Part shown: positions 28,102 to 36,444 of the stretch, one piece after another
Layout: the number at the start of each line of letters is the position of its first letter
Position numbering within the stretch: the stretch's first letter is position 1
DNA from: Betaproteobacteria bacterium
Lineage (GTDB): Bacteria > Pseudomonadota > Gammaproteobacteria > Burkholderiales > SG8-41
Assembly: GCA_016192825.1 (NCBI GenBank)
Contig: JACPTK010000099.1
Location: 62,001-126,000 of the forward strand
Direction: 5' to 3'
Length of the DNA: 64,000 nt
Program-made: the position numbers and the translations under genes
Notes under the pieces: generated by a model
The model's database searches: none
What the model was told of the DNA's origin: nothing
Seen by the model: the letters and a program-made list of their open reading frames with translations, nothing else

Positions 28102-28145
28102 CGAAGTGACGCAGTGACGCGCGGCGGCGGTTTCGACTTCCGCCT

Positions 28146-28643
28146 TCACGCGGCACTTGCAAATTCCTCCAGCACCTTCTTCTCGAAGGCCGTCACCTTC
28201 TGCACGCTCGGGCGCCGCTGCATGCGCTCGAAATGGGCCATGCAGTTCGGGAACGCGGCGAGGTCGAGCTTGAAGGTCAGCGCGCGCCGGAAGCACCAGA
28301 AGAAGTACGCATCCACCGCGGTGAAGTGCGCGAAAAACCACTCGCGGCCGGCGAGCAGGTCGTCGACGATCTTGAGGTCCTCGAACAGCAGCCTGTTCGC
28401 CACGCGCTTCACGCCGTCTTCCGAGCCGGGCAGATCGCAGTAATTCTGGGGCCGGACGTTGGGCGTCAAGTGCGGGTGGATGCCGGATGCGAAGAACGCC
28501 ATCAGCGAGATCGCCCTGACCTCCTGCATCGGATCGGCCGGCAACAGCTTCGCCTTCGGGAACTGGCGGTGGATCCAGATCTGGAGCGCGACGTACGGCA
28601 CCAGCGCGCAGGTCATGGGCGCGTAATAGAGCGTCAGTTTCAT
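28146..28643 (-). CDS. Glutathione S-transferase-like protein with shortened thioredoxin domain
   Basis: The product starts like a GST (MKLTLYYAPMTCALVPYVAL) and has a full helical C-terminal domain (ADPMQEVRAISLMAFFASGI, REWFFAHFTAVDAYFFWCFR, PNCMAHFERMQRRPSV). At 165 residues it is some 40-50 shorter than usual. The gap falls in the N-terminal domain, where PYVAL joins QIWIHRQFPKAKLLP, so most of the glutathione-site beta strands, including the usual cis-Pro, are missing. The frame is intact. It may be a decaying or non-glutathione protein. Confidence 0.7.
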   Translation of the reverse strand: MKLTLYYAPMTCALVPYVALQIWIHRQFPKAKLLPADPMQEVRAISLMAFFASGIHPHLTPNVRPQNYCDLPGSEDGVKRVANRLLFEDLKIVDDLLAGREWFFAHFTAVDAYFFWCFRRALTFKLDLAAFPNCMAHFERMQRRPSVQKVTAFEKKVLEEFASAA

Positions 28644-28718
28644 GGCGGGCCGTCCTCGGGAAATGGCCGGGAGCGGTGCAATTCTAGCAGCAGCCCGCGG
28701 CCGCGCCGCCCGCGCGGG

Positions 28719-30404
28719 CTATTCCGCGCTCTGCACCGGCCGGAACCTCGCGCCGACGAGCGTGGCGATCAGCACGAGGGAAGTCGAGATGCCGATCATG
28801 ATGATGCCCAGGGCCGACAGCTTGCCCCACAGCCCGTCGTCGGCGAAGCGCAGGATCTGGATGGCGAGGACCTCGGTCCCCGGCCGCGACAGCACCACCG
28901 ACAGCGTCAGCTCCCGCACGAACATCGTGGCCATGAGTATCCATGCTGAAACGATGCCCGGGACGAGCAACGGGATGATGATCCGGCGCATCGTCGTCAG
29001 CGCGCCCGCCCCGCAGACGTGCGACGACTCCTCGAGATGCGAGTGGACCTGGACGAAGGCGCTGGCGAGCGGCCGTATGCCGTACGGCAGGTAGGTGGCG
29101 ATGTAGCCGATCAAGAGCGCCCAGAGGGTCGCGTAGAGCGGCGTCTGCACGAAAAACCACATGAATCCCACGCCGATGACGATGCCGGGGAAGGAGAACG
29201 ACAGGAAGCTCAGCGACTCGAGGATCCCCGCGGCGCGGGTCTTCACCTTGACGATGACGTAGGCGACGAAAATGGAGAGCGCGACGCCGAGCGTCGCCCC
29301 GGCGACACCGAGGAACAGGCTGTTCTTGAGCGACAGCAGCGACAGCGGGTCGGTCAGGACGGCGGTCCAGTGCTTCAGTCCCATCATCGAGAAGGCGCGC
29401 GCGCTCGGCACCATCGAGTACGGCACGAGCGACGTGTAGAACAGCACCGCCACCGGCAGCACGGCCATGGCGAACGAGAGAGTCGCCACCACGAGGAACA
29501 GCGGGAGCCGCGCGGCCTTCAACTCGACCACGGTCGGGCGGTAGCCGCGGCTCGAGATGGTCACGTACTTTTCGCTTTCGGCGGTCAGCGCGCGGTAGAC
29601 GAAGATGAGCGTGACGGAGGCCGCGAGAACGCTCATCCCCACCGCCGCGGCCTTGCCGTAATCCGTCGCGAAGCCGGTCGCGATCATCTGGTAGAGGTGC
29701 GTCGCGAGCACGTAGACACGCCCCGGCATGCCGATCACCGACGGTACGGCGAAGGACGCGAGGCTGCGGACGACGCCGAGGATGAAGGCCGCCAGGATGG
29801 CCGGCCGGAGCACCGGCAGGGTCACCCGGACGAGCGTGCGCCAGGTCCCCGCCCCGAACACCCGGGACGACTCCTCCAGCGCGACGTCGAATGAAGCCAT
29901 CGCCGGCGCGATGATGAGATACGCGATCGGCAGGTCGAGCAGGCCCTCCACGAGTATCATGCCCCACAGCGAATAGACGTTGAACGGCGCGCTCTCCAGG
30001 CCGAGGGCGTTCTTGAGCACGAGGTTGATCATGCCGTTCGACGGGTTGAGCAGCAGCGCCCAGCTCACCGAGAACAGCAGGTGCGGGATCATCATCGGGA
30101 CGATCGAGAGGATCCGGAACAGGAACTTGAACGGGATGTCGGTGCGGTTGTTGAGGTAAGCGAGGAACAGGGCGAGGATCGTCGACAGCAGCGACGAGCC
30201 CAGGACGAAAACGGTCGTGTTGACGATGACGTCGAGCAGGGCCGGGTCGGTATAGGCCTCGACGTACTTGTCGAGCGTGAATTGCCCGAACGCGGTCAGC
30301 CCCTCGGAAAAGCTGCCGAGGACGAGCATCACCACGGGGCCCACGGTGAGGACCCCGACGATGAGGATCAGCGAGAAGGTCAGCTTCGATCGCGAGGGGT
30401 CCAC
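28719..30404 (-). CDS. ABC transporter permease, fused two-domain iron(III)-type
   Basis: The 561-residue inner-membrane protein has two copies of the BinPD permease domain, each ending in an EAA loop: EESSRVFGAGTWRTLVRVTL near residues 176-195 and EESSHVCGAGALTTMRRIII near 455-475. About 12 hydrophobic segments are visible. This fused form is typical of FbpB/ThiP-like systems. It follows the ATPase gene by 13 bp in one operon with the binding protein. Confidence 0.88.
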   Translation of the reverse strand: MDPSRSKLTFSLILIVGVLTVGPVVMLVLGSFSEGLTAFGQFTLDKYVEAYTDPALLDVIVNTTVFVLGSSLLSTILALFLAYLNNRTDIPFKFLFRILSIVPMMIPHLLFSVSWALLLNPSNGMINLVLKNALGLESAPFNVYSLWGMILVEGLLDLPIAYLIIAPAMASFDVALEESSRVFGAGTWRTLVRVTLPVLRPAILAAFILGVVRSLASFAVPSVIGMPGRVYVLATHLYQMIATGFATDYGKAAAVGMSVLAASVTLIFVYRALTAESEKYVTISSRGYRPTVVELKAARLPLFLVVATLSFAMAVLPVAVLFYTSLVPYSMVPSARAFSMMGLKHWTAVLTDPLSLLSLKNSLFLGVAGATLGVALSIFVAYVIVKVKTRAAGILESLSFLSFSFPGIVIGVGFMWFFVQTPLYATLWALLIGYIATYLPYGIRPLASAFVQVHSHLEESSHVCGAGALTTMRRIIIPLLVPGIVSAWILMATMFVRELTLSVVLSRPGTEVLAIQILRFADDGLWGKLSALGIIMIGISTSLVLIATLVGARFRPVQSAE

Positions 30405-30417
30405 GGCCGGCCCCGGT

Positions 30418-31503
30418 TCAGATCGCGAGCAGCAGGCAGTGGGCGGGGTCCAGGTTGAAGCGGACCGGGTCGCCCTCCTTGAGATCGACGTCCGGATCGA
30501 TCTTGGCGAGCAGGAGCTCGTTCCCGATCCGGATCTCCCCTTCGTAGTTTTCGCCGACGAAGACGAGCGACTCGACGCGGCCGCTCACCACGTTCCTGCC
30601 GGCGCCGCCCTCGCCCTTCGCGATGCGGATGAACTCCGGCCGGATGCACAGGGTGACTTCGCTCCCCGTGGGGAGGTCGCGGCCGTCGCAGGCAATGGCG
30701 CCCAGGCCGCAATCCACGATGGTGTAGCCGTCTTCGTGGCCCCGCACCTTCGCCTTGACCAGGTTGGCCCGGCCGATGAAATCCGCAACGAAGCGGTGGT
30801 CGGCGTCGAAATAGATCTTCCGGGGCGCGCCCACCTCGATAATGCGGCCCTCGCGCATGACCGCGATGGTGTCGGACAGCGCGAGGGCTTCGACCCGGTC
30901 GTGGGTCACGTAGACCGCGGTGATTTTCAGCTCGCCGAGGAAGGTCCGCAGCTCCTTGCGGGTTTCCTCCCGCAGCTTGGCGTCCAGGTTGCTCAGGGGC
31001 TCGTCGAACAGGATGACCTTGGGCTCGCCCACCAGGGCGCGGGCGAGCGCGACGCGCTGCTGCTGGCCGCCGGAAAGCTTGGTGGCCGGCCGTTTCTCGA
31101 ATCCTTCCAGCCGCACGAAGCGCAGCGTCTTCTCGACCCTCTGGCGGATGACGTCGGCGGGCAGCTTCCGGACCTGCAACGGGTAGGCCACGTTGTCGAA
31201 CACGTTCATGTGCGGCCAGATCGCGTAGGTCTGGAACACCATGCCCAGTCCCCGCTTCTCGGGCGGGACGGCGATGCCCTTCTCCCGCGACCACACCACC
31301 TCGTCGCCGATCCGGATCTCCCCGGAGTCCGGCGTCTCGAGGCCGACGATGCAGCGCAGCAGCGTGGTCTTGCCGCAACCGCTCGGGCCGAGGAGCGTGA
31401 AGATCTGGTTGGCTGGGATGGTCAGATCCACGTCGTCGAGGGCCACGATGGTCTTGCCCTCGGAAAAGTAACGCTTGCTGACGCCCTGGGTCCGAATTTC
31501 CAT
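30418..31503 (-). CDS. ABC transporter ATP-binding protein (FbpC/PotA-like)
   Basis: The 361-residue ATPase has Walker A LLGPSGCGKTTLLR, Q-loop VFQTYAIWPHM, signature KLSGGQQQRVALARAL, Walker B KVILFDEPLSNLDAKLR and the H-loop VTHDRVEAL, followed by a C-terminal TOBE domain. ATG 31503 gives MEIRTQGVSKRYF. It sits between the binding-protein and permease genes, completing an importer of the Fe(III)/thiamine/polyamine class; the substrate cannot be fixed. Confidence 0.92.
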   Translation of the reverse strand: MEIRTQGVSKRYFSEGKTIVALDDVDLTIPANQIFTLLGPSGCGKTTLLRCIVGLETPDSGEIRIGDEVVWSREKGIAVPPEKRGLGMVFQTYAIWPHMNVFDNVAYPLQVRKLPADVIRQRVEKTLRFVRLEGFEKRPATKLSGGQQQRVALARALVGEPKVILFDEPLSNLDAKLREETRKELRTFLGELKITAVYVTHDRVEALALSDTIAVMREGRIIEVGAPRKIYFDADHRFVADFIGRANLVKAKVRGHEDGYTIVDCGLGAIACDGRDLPTGSEVTLCIRPEFIRIAKGEGGAGRNVVSGRVESLVFVGENYEGEIRIGNELLLAKIDPDVDLKEGDPVRFNLDPAHCLLLAI

Positions 31504-31610
31504 TGTGTTTGTCCGGAAACGCCGCCGGGCCGGAAAGAGGGCCGGACCCGGGCGATCCGCGAGATTACCTGAGGAACAGCGCAATGTATCGTTTCCGGCG
31601 CCAGACAGCC

Positions 31611-31642
31611 AACCGCCCGGCCTGCCGGGGCCGGGCGGCGGT
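31611..31642 (-). terminator. GC-rich intercistronic hairpin
   Basis: An AACCGCCCGGCC arm pairs with GGCCGGGCGG(CGG)TT across a short loop, about 20 bp past the binding-protein stop and before the ATPase gene. There is no U run. Such hairpins often lower expression of the transporter genes relative to the binding protein, by partial termination or by protecting the upstream mRNA. Confidence 0.4.
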
Positions 31643-31662
31643 TGCTCGCGTTCGGAACGGCG

Positions 31663-32661
31663 TTACTTGACGGCGAAGATCTTCTTGAACTCGGCGCCCC
31701 ACTTCTGGATTTCCTCGTCGGGCAGCTCGCGGATCGCGATGACCTTGGCCTTGCTGATCCCGTCGATTGGGGGATGGACCCCGGGCGCGAGCACGTACTC
31801 GCCGACGTCCTTGGCGAGCATTTCCATGGATTTCTTCGAGAGCCAGTAGTCCACGAAGAGCCGCGCGGCGTTGGGGTGAGGCGCCTTCGAGGCCACGCCG
31901 ATCGCCCGCGGAGTGCCCAGCATCGGCTGGCTGACCCGCGCCCAGTCGAGCGGGGCCGGGGCCTTGGTGACGATGTACTTGGGCATGGAAATACCGATCG
32001 GTTTCTCGCCGCTCTCGATCGGCGCCGGGGTGGGCCCCAGGGAAGCCACGAACATCGGCCGGTTGGCGGCCAATCCCGCCAGGAACTTCCGCCACGCCGC
32101 CTCGGACTTGAACACGTGCTCTCTCAGCCCGACCAGCCAGCCGATGGTCGTGGCGTGGTTGGTCGGATTCGGCATGACAATCTTGTCGCGCCACTTGGGA
32201 TCGGCCAGGTCCTCGTAGCGCTTCGGCGCATCCGCGCTCTTGACGATTTCCTTGTTGTAGATCACGGCGATGTATTCGATCCCGAACAGCTGGATGCGGT
32301 CGTCCTTCCGCGTCCACGCTGGATAACCCGCGGCCGCCGGCGAGCGGTACGAGGCCAGCATGCCCTTGCCCTTGAGCAGCTCCAGCACCGGCAGCGGGCC
32401 CTGGACCACGTCCGCCATGAACTTGCCGGCCTCGAACTCGGTGATGGCCGTCGCCACGAATTTCGTGGTCGAAATCCGGGTGTATTCGGCCTTCACCCCG
32501 GTGTCAGTGGAGAAAGCCTTGATGATCGGCTCGACCGCGGTGATGTTGGCGTAGAACGACGCCTTGCCTTCGCTCTTGGCCCGCTTGAGCAGGTCCTGGT
32601 CGGCGGCGTGGGCGGCCGCGGACGCGAACAGGACGACGAATGCGACGAGCAGCCTTTTCAT
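31663..32661 (-). CDS. ABC transporter substrate-binding protein (iron(III)-type, SBP_bac family)
   Basis: The 332-residue product has a Sec signal peptide (MKRLLVAFVVLFASAAAHA, cleavage after AHA), then ADQDLLKRAKSEGKASFYAN, a YTRISTTKF segment and WGAEFKKIFAVK at the C-terminus, as in AfuA/FbpA-like proteins. Of two ATGs, 32661 is preferred because AAGGAG lies 6 bp upstream of it; the other is at 32667. It is the first gene of the importer operon. Confidence 0.88.
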   Translation of the reverse strand: MKRLLVAFVVLFASAAAHAADQDLLKRAKSEGKASFYANITAVEPIIKAFSTDTGVKAEYTRISTTKFVATAITEFEAGKFMADVVQGPLPVLELLKGKGMLASYRSPAAAGYPAWTRKDDRIQLFGIEYIAVIYNKEIVKSADAPKRYEDLADPKWRDKIVMPNPTNHATTIGWLVGLREHVFKSEAAWRKFLAGLAANRPMFVASLGPTPAPIESGEKPIGISMPKYIVTKAPAPLDWARVSQPMLGTPRAIGVASKAPHPNAARLFVDYWLSKKSMEMLAKDVGEYVLAPGVHPPIDGISKAKVIAIRELPDEEIQKWGAEFKKIFAVK

Positions 32662-32869
32662 GAGCATCTCCTTTTCTTGTGGCGCCGCGGGTCAGCCCGG
32701 CATGAAAAACGGCCCAACGGCGATGGCGAATCTACGCCGGAAAGCCTACTGCAGCCGACAGCGGGCAGCTTGATTTAGATCAACCCCGCGAGCACCCCGC
32801 GGGTCCGCCATGCGGAATGCGCGCGCGGCGCCCGTCATCAGGAAGAAGGGAATGCAGCCCGCTTGAACA

Positions 32870-32978
32870 GGGATGAGGGATGAGGGATGAGGGATAAGGG
32901 ATGAGGGCTGAAGGCTGAAGTAAAAACTGCTGTGCAGTGTTAGTTCCGCCTTCCGCCTTCCGCCTTCCGCCTTCCCGC
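32870..32978. repeat. Two 7-bp arrays with a short core, downstream of the ApbA-like gene
   Basis: GGGATGA (x3), GGGATAA, GGGATGA, GGGCTGA, AGGCTGA at 32870-32918, a 25-bp core, then four TTCCGCC units at 32944-32971. Confidence 0.85.
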
Positions 32979-32979
32979 T

Positions 32980-34050
32980 TCAGGCGGCCTTCTTGCGATT
33001 GGCCTCCAGCCGCGCGTCGATCAGGGCTACGGTCTCGTCGACCACCTTGGACTGCATGCCCTTCTGCGCGGCGATCAGCTTCACGAGGCGATCCACCCGC
33101 TCGATGTTGGGCGCGCCGCCGAACAGCGCGCGCGCGGCGGACGACGGGCTTTGCAGCGACAGCGCCGCGTTGGCGTACTTGTCGAACGGCACCATGTCCT
33201 TCTCGGACGCGCCCAGCGATACGCACAGCTGGATCACCCAGTTGTAGGCCGTGCGCGAGGCTTCGATGTCGCCGTGCACGGTGTCCTTGATGGAGCGCAT
33301 GCCGTCCCTGGTCACGCAGCGATAGTTGCCCGCGACCAGCATCGGCCACTTCGCCAGCGGCACGAACACGGAGTCGTGCACCTTGAGCTTCACCGGCAGC
33401 TCGATCTTGCCGTCGCCGGCGTCGAACCGCACCGCTTCGATGTCCGCCTCGAGCTGGCGCAGGATGGCGGTGTGGGCGTCCGAATCGAAACGCGCCGCCT
33501 TGAAGTTGGTCGGCAGCCGCACTTGCAGCACGTTGACCTTTTCCTCGGGCGGGCGGAACGCCTGCGGGTCCGGGCTGCACAGCGTCATCAGCCTGGGATC
33601 GAAGCTGTCCCACACCGTGGGATCCGTATAGGCGGGCCGGCAGGCATCCACGTTGAGGCCCGGAACGCGCTTCAGGTAAGTGAGCGGCGGCATGTTCATG
33701 ATCGACATGCACGGCACCTTCGCCTTGGCCACCGCGTCCATCAACTCGCGCACGCCGGGCGAGCGGTACTGGGGCTCCATCATGGCGAGCGCGACGAGAT
33801 CGTAGTCGGCCGGTTTGACGGCCGCCGGACCGTCGGCGGACAGCTTGCCCGGCAGCTTGCGCGAATCGATCTCGACCAGTCCCTCGCGGCCCTTGACCGG
33901 CAGGCGCACGCGGATGCCTTCCTTGTTGATCAGCTCCGCCTCGGCAGGCAGGCACACCAGCTTCAGCGTATGGCCTGCGAACAGCAGCTTGGACGCCAGC
34001 AGCGAGCCGTACGAGGCGCCCAGGATCAGAATTTTGCGGGGATTTCCCAT
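32980..34050 (-). CDS. Ketopantoate reductase-like (ApbA/PanE N-terminal) oxidoreductase
   Basis: The 356-residue protein has an N-terminal Rossmann segment (KILILGASYGSLLASKLLFA) and the layout of ketopantoate-reductase-like dehydrogenases, but the first glycine loop is GASYGS rather than the usual GxGxxG. The C-terminal domain with NWVIQLCVSLGASEKDMVPF is not close to true PanE, so the substrate is unknown. Its stop abuts a TTCCGCC array. It lies alone on the minus strand between the importer operon and the transglycosylase. Confidence 0.65.
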   Translation of the reverse strand: MGNPRKILILGASYGSLLASKLLFAGHTLKLVCLPAEAELINKEGIRVRLPVKGREGLVEIDSRKLPGKLSADGPAAVKPADYDLVALAMMEPQYRSPGVRELMDAVAKAKVPCMSIMNMPPLTYLKRVPGLNVDACRPAYTDPTVWDSFDPRLMTLCSPDPQAFRPPEEKVNVLQVRLPTNFKAARFDSDAHTAILRQLEADIEAVRFDAGDGKIELPVKLKVHDSVFVPLAKWPMLVAGNYRCVTRDGMRSIKDTVHGDIEASRTAYNWVIQLCVSLGASEKDMVPFDKYANAALSLQSPSSAARALFGGAPNIERVDRLVKLIAAQKGMQSKVVDETVALIDARLEANRKKAA

Positions 34051-34291
34051 GACGCACCTTCTCCTTTTTTTGCGAATCGAATCGTGACGGAACCGCCATT
34101 CCGCACTGCGGAAACGGTTCCCGCAAACGAGCCAGAGTCCGCGATGCTAGTCCATTAAGCGGTCCCGGCGCAATCCCGCGTGGCAGCGCCCAATACCAGC
34201 CCCGTGAGCGCGGGGCGTGGGCCGGCCCGCCCGGGCAGCGTGAGTCGTGAGTAGGACGCTTCTCAAAAATACTGCAAGCCAAGATCAGACT

Positions 34292-34358
34292 GGACAGGGT
34301 TAACATGATTCACATGATTTTTCAGTTCTTGATTTCGTTAATCCTGTAAATCCTGTCC
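34292..34358. repeat. 9-bp-period inverted array upstream of the mltB-like gene
   Basis: GGACAGGGTTAACATGATT on the left matches the reverse complement of AATCCTGTAAATCCTGTCC on the right. The right arm has a 9-bp period (AATCCTGT-A). The rest of the 323-bp gap before the gene shows nothing else clear. Confidence 0.65.
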
Positions 34359-34373
34359 ATTAGAATGCCCGGG

Positions 34374-35570
34374 ATGAAGCGGAACGCGATCGCCGCGGCC
34401 CTGTTGCCCCTGCTTCTTCCGGGGGCGCCGGGCGTCCTGGCCGCCGATTTCAACGCCTGCGTCAAAGCGCTGCGCGGCGAGGCGGCGGCGCAAGGCATCA
34501 CCCGGCGGACGTTCGACGAGGCCATGGCCGGCGTCGAGCCCGACCGCAGCGTGCTCGACGCCATGGACAACCAGCCCGAGTTCACGGCGCCGGTGTGGGA
34601 CTACCTCGCGGGACTGGTGGACGAGCAGCGCATCGCCGACGGCCGGGCGAGGCTCGCCGAGTGGGCATCGGTGCTGGCGGACGTGGAGCGCAAGTTCGGC
34701 GTCGACGGGCCTACCATCACCGCGGTGTGGGGCGTCGAGACGGATTTCGGCCGCAGCATGGGCGGCCGTCCGCTGGTGCGCTCGCTGGCGACGGTCTCGT
34801 GCTTCGGCGGGCGGCAGCGGTTGTTCCGCGGCGAGCTGATCGCGGCGCTGCGCATCCTGCAGGACGGCGACGTGGCGGCCGGGGACCTCACCGGCTCCTG
34901 GGCCGGGGCGTTCGGCCAGACGCAGTTCATGCCCACCGCGTTCCAGAAATCGGCGGTCGATTTCGACGGCGACGGCCGCCGCGATATCGTCGGCTCGGTC
35001 CCCGACGCGCTCGCGTCCACGGCGAATTTCCTGATGCGCGCCGGCTGGACGGACGGCCAGCCCTGGGGCTACGAGGTGCGCCTGCCGGCGAACTACAGCG
35101 GCCCGTCCGGGCGCCGCGCCCGGCAGGCCCTCGCCGCATGGAGCCGGCTCGGCATCCGCCAGGCGGACGGAACGGCGCTCGCGGGCAGCGGCCTGGCGGC
35201 GCTGCTGCTGCCCGCCGGCGCGGACGGCCCGGCGTTCCTCGTGTTCGGGAATTTCAACGCGCTTATTTCGTACAACGCCTCCGTATCCTACGCGCTCGCG
35301 ATCGCCCACCTCGCCGACCGGCTGCGCGGCGCCGGGCCGTTCCGGACGCCGTGGCCGACGGACGATCCCGGCCTGTCGCGCGCCGAACGCCGCGAAGTCC
35401 AGGAATTGCTGATCGCGCGCGGCTTCGACGTCGGCGAAGCGGATGGGATCATCGGCGCGCGCACGCGCGCCGCCATCAAGGCGTTTCAGGCGTCGGCGGG
35501 GTTGCCGGAGGATGGCCGCGCGGGCGGGAAGGTGTTAGCGGCGCTCAGGGCAAGCGCCAGGAACCGGTGA
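34374..35570 (+). CDS. Lytic murein transglycosylase (MltB family) with peptidoglycan-binding domain
   Basis: The 398-residue product has a signal peptide (MKRNAIAAALLPLLLPGAPGVLAA), an SLT_2 domain with the catalytic Glu in AVWGVETDFGRSMGG, SWAGAFGQTQFMPTAFQK and VDFDGDGRRDIVGSVPDAL, and a C-terminal PG_binding_1 domain (EVQELLIARGFDVGEADGII). It would cleave glycan strands in the periplasm. The sequence TAGAAT ends 7 nt before the ATG, a leaderless arrangement; an ATG at 34365 overlaps it. Confidence 0.9.
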   Translation: MKRNAIAAALLPLLLPGAPGVLAADFNACVKALRGEAAAQGITRRTFDEAMAGVEPDRSVLDAMDNQPEFTAPVWDYLAGLVDEQRIADGRARLAEWASVLADVERKFGVDGPTITAVWGVETDFGRSMGGRPLVRSLATVSCFGGRQRLFRGELIAALRILQDGDVAAGDLTGSWAGAFGQTQFMPTAFQKSAVDFDGDGRRDIVGSVPDALASTANFLMRAGWTDGQPWGYEVRLPANYSGPSGRRARQALAAWSRLGIRQADGTALAGSGLAALLLPAGADGPAFLVFGNFNALISYNASVSYALAIAHLADRLRGAGPFRTPWPTDDPGLSRAERREVQELLIARGFDVGEADGIIGARTRAAIKAFQASAGLPEDGRAGGKVLAALRASARNR

Positions 35571-35688
35571 CTCGTGACCGGTCTCCCGCGCGGCGCACGG
35601 AAGTCCACTCACCACTCACGACTCACGAATCACGCCGTTGCTGACGGCTGACGGCTGACGGCTGGCAGCTGGCAGCTGGCAGCTGAAC
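35567..35688. repeat. Cluster of 7-bp arrays between the mltB-like and hypothetical genes
   Basis: GTGACTC, GTGACCG; then ACTCACC, ACTCACG (x2), AATCACG at 35607-35634; then GCTGACG (x3) and GCTGGCA (x3) at 35640-35681. Confidence 0.85.
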
Positions 35689-35689
35689 T

Positions 35690-35974
35690 TCAGCGCGGCC
35701 CGCGCCTCGGGGGGCGCTGGTGAAACTTCCGCGACTGCCTTTGGCCGCGGTGCTGCCCGCCGCCAAGCCTGGGCTGGCCACCGGGTGCGGGGGCGTTCCC
35801 GCGCGGGCCTTGCCCCGGGGCGCCCTGCCCCGGAGCTCCCTGGCGGTTTCCGGAAGCGAGCATGATCTCGAGCTCGTTGAGCTCGTCCCATTCGGCATCG
35901 GTCCGCTGCCGCTCCGGAATGGCGAGAAGCTCCTGCAGGCGGGCGCGGGGTGAAGGCGGTTGCGATTCGTTCAT
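35690..35974 (-). CDS. Small hypothetical protein, Gly/Gln/Arg-rich tail
   Basis: Function unknown. The 94-residue product has an acidic, helical N-terminal half (PRARLQELLAIPERQRTDAEW, a possible helix pair) and a low-complexity, very basic C-terminal half with GQGAPGQGPRGNAPAPGGQ and RRGPR. No membrane span or known motif is seen. It is flanked by 7-bp arrays on both sides. Confidence 0.5.
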   Translation of the reverse strand: MNESQPPSPRARLQELLAIPERQRTDAEWDELNELEIMLASGNRQGAPGQGAPGQGPRGNAPAPGGQPRLGGGQHRGQRQSRKFHQRPPRRGPR

Positions 35975-36025
35975 GGCGCCATTATCTCACGCCGGGAGAT
36001 CGCGGGTCCGCCTGGCCTGAGAAGC

Positions 36026-36129
36026 GTGACGCGTGACTGGTGACTCGTGACTGGGCCCCGTGCGACGCGCGGGAGTCCCATCACCTATCACCCGTTGTTT
36101 CCTTCCGCCTTCCGTCTTCCGCCTTCGCC
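36026..36129. repeat. Cluster of 7-bp arrays left of the accessory region
   Basis: GTGACGC, GTGACTG, GTGACTC, GTGACTG (36026-36053), CCATCACCTATCACC (36078-36092) and CTTCCGC, CTTCCGT, CTTCCGC (36102-36122). It ends 28 bp before the left direct repeat. Confidence 0.8.
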
Positions 36130-36156
36130 CTGCCCCGCTTCCCCTCCGTAACGCGC

Positions 36157-36389
36157 TATCATTCGCGGGTAAGCCTCAGGCACCGACTCCAACCCACGAT
36201 CTGGCCCGCGGCGCGAAGCCGCACCGGCCGCCCCGCTACACTAAGGAGAGCCACATGGATACCCCTGAGCGCAAGTCCGTCAAGACCATCACCGGCGCAC
36301 GCGCGCTGGTCGACGGCTTGCTGCGCGAAGGCGCCGATCACGTCTTCGGCATCCCCGGCACGTAGAACCTGGCGTTCCTCGACGCGTTG
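36157..36389. repeat. Left copy of 233-bp direct repeat bracketing the accessory region
   Basis: From TATCATTCGCGGGTAAGCC to GACGCGTTG this matches 55383-55615 in the same orientation with no gap; I count about 17 mismatches by eye. The repeat is the promoter-proximal region and first 45 codons of the ThDP-enzyme gene that is intact at 55.5 kb. Confidence 0.9.
36255..36389 (+). pseudogene. Truncated 5' copy of ThDP-dependent enzyme gene
   Basis: The reading frame MDTPERKSVKTITGARALVD...HVFGIPGT matches the start of the intact gene at 55481. Here CAG is replaced by TAG after GIPGT, and homology stops at 36389, after which the sequence continues GGGGCCCCTGAAATCC with no relation to the gene. 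The upstream ribosome site is retained. It is clearly a remnant. Confidence 0.85.
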
Positions 36390-36444
36390 GGGGCCCCTGA
36401 AATCCGCAGGACGTAAGTGTGATTAGCCGGGAGGCGTATTCCGC

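Noticed and set aside
28098-28120. Another 7-bp array (GTGACGAA GTGACGCA GTGACGCG)
   Set aside because: The period is 8 bp, so it was not counted in the 7-bp family.
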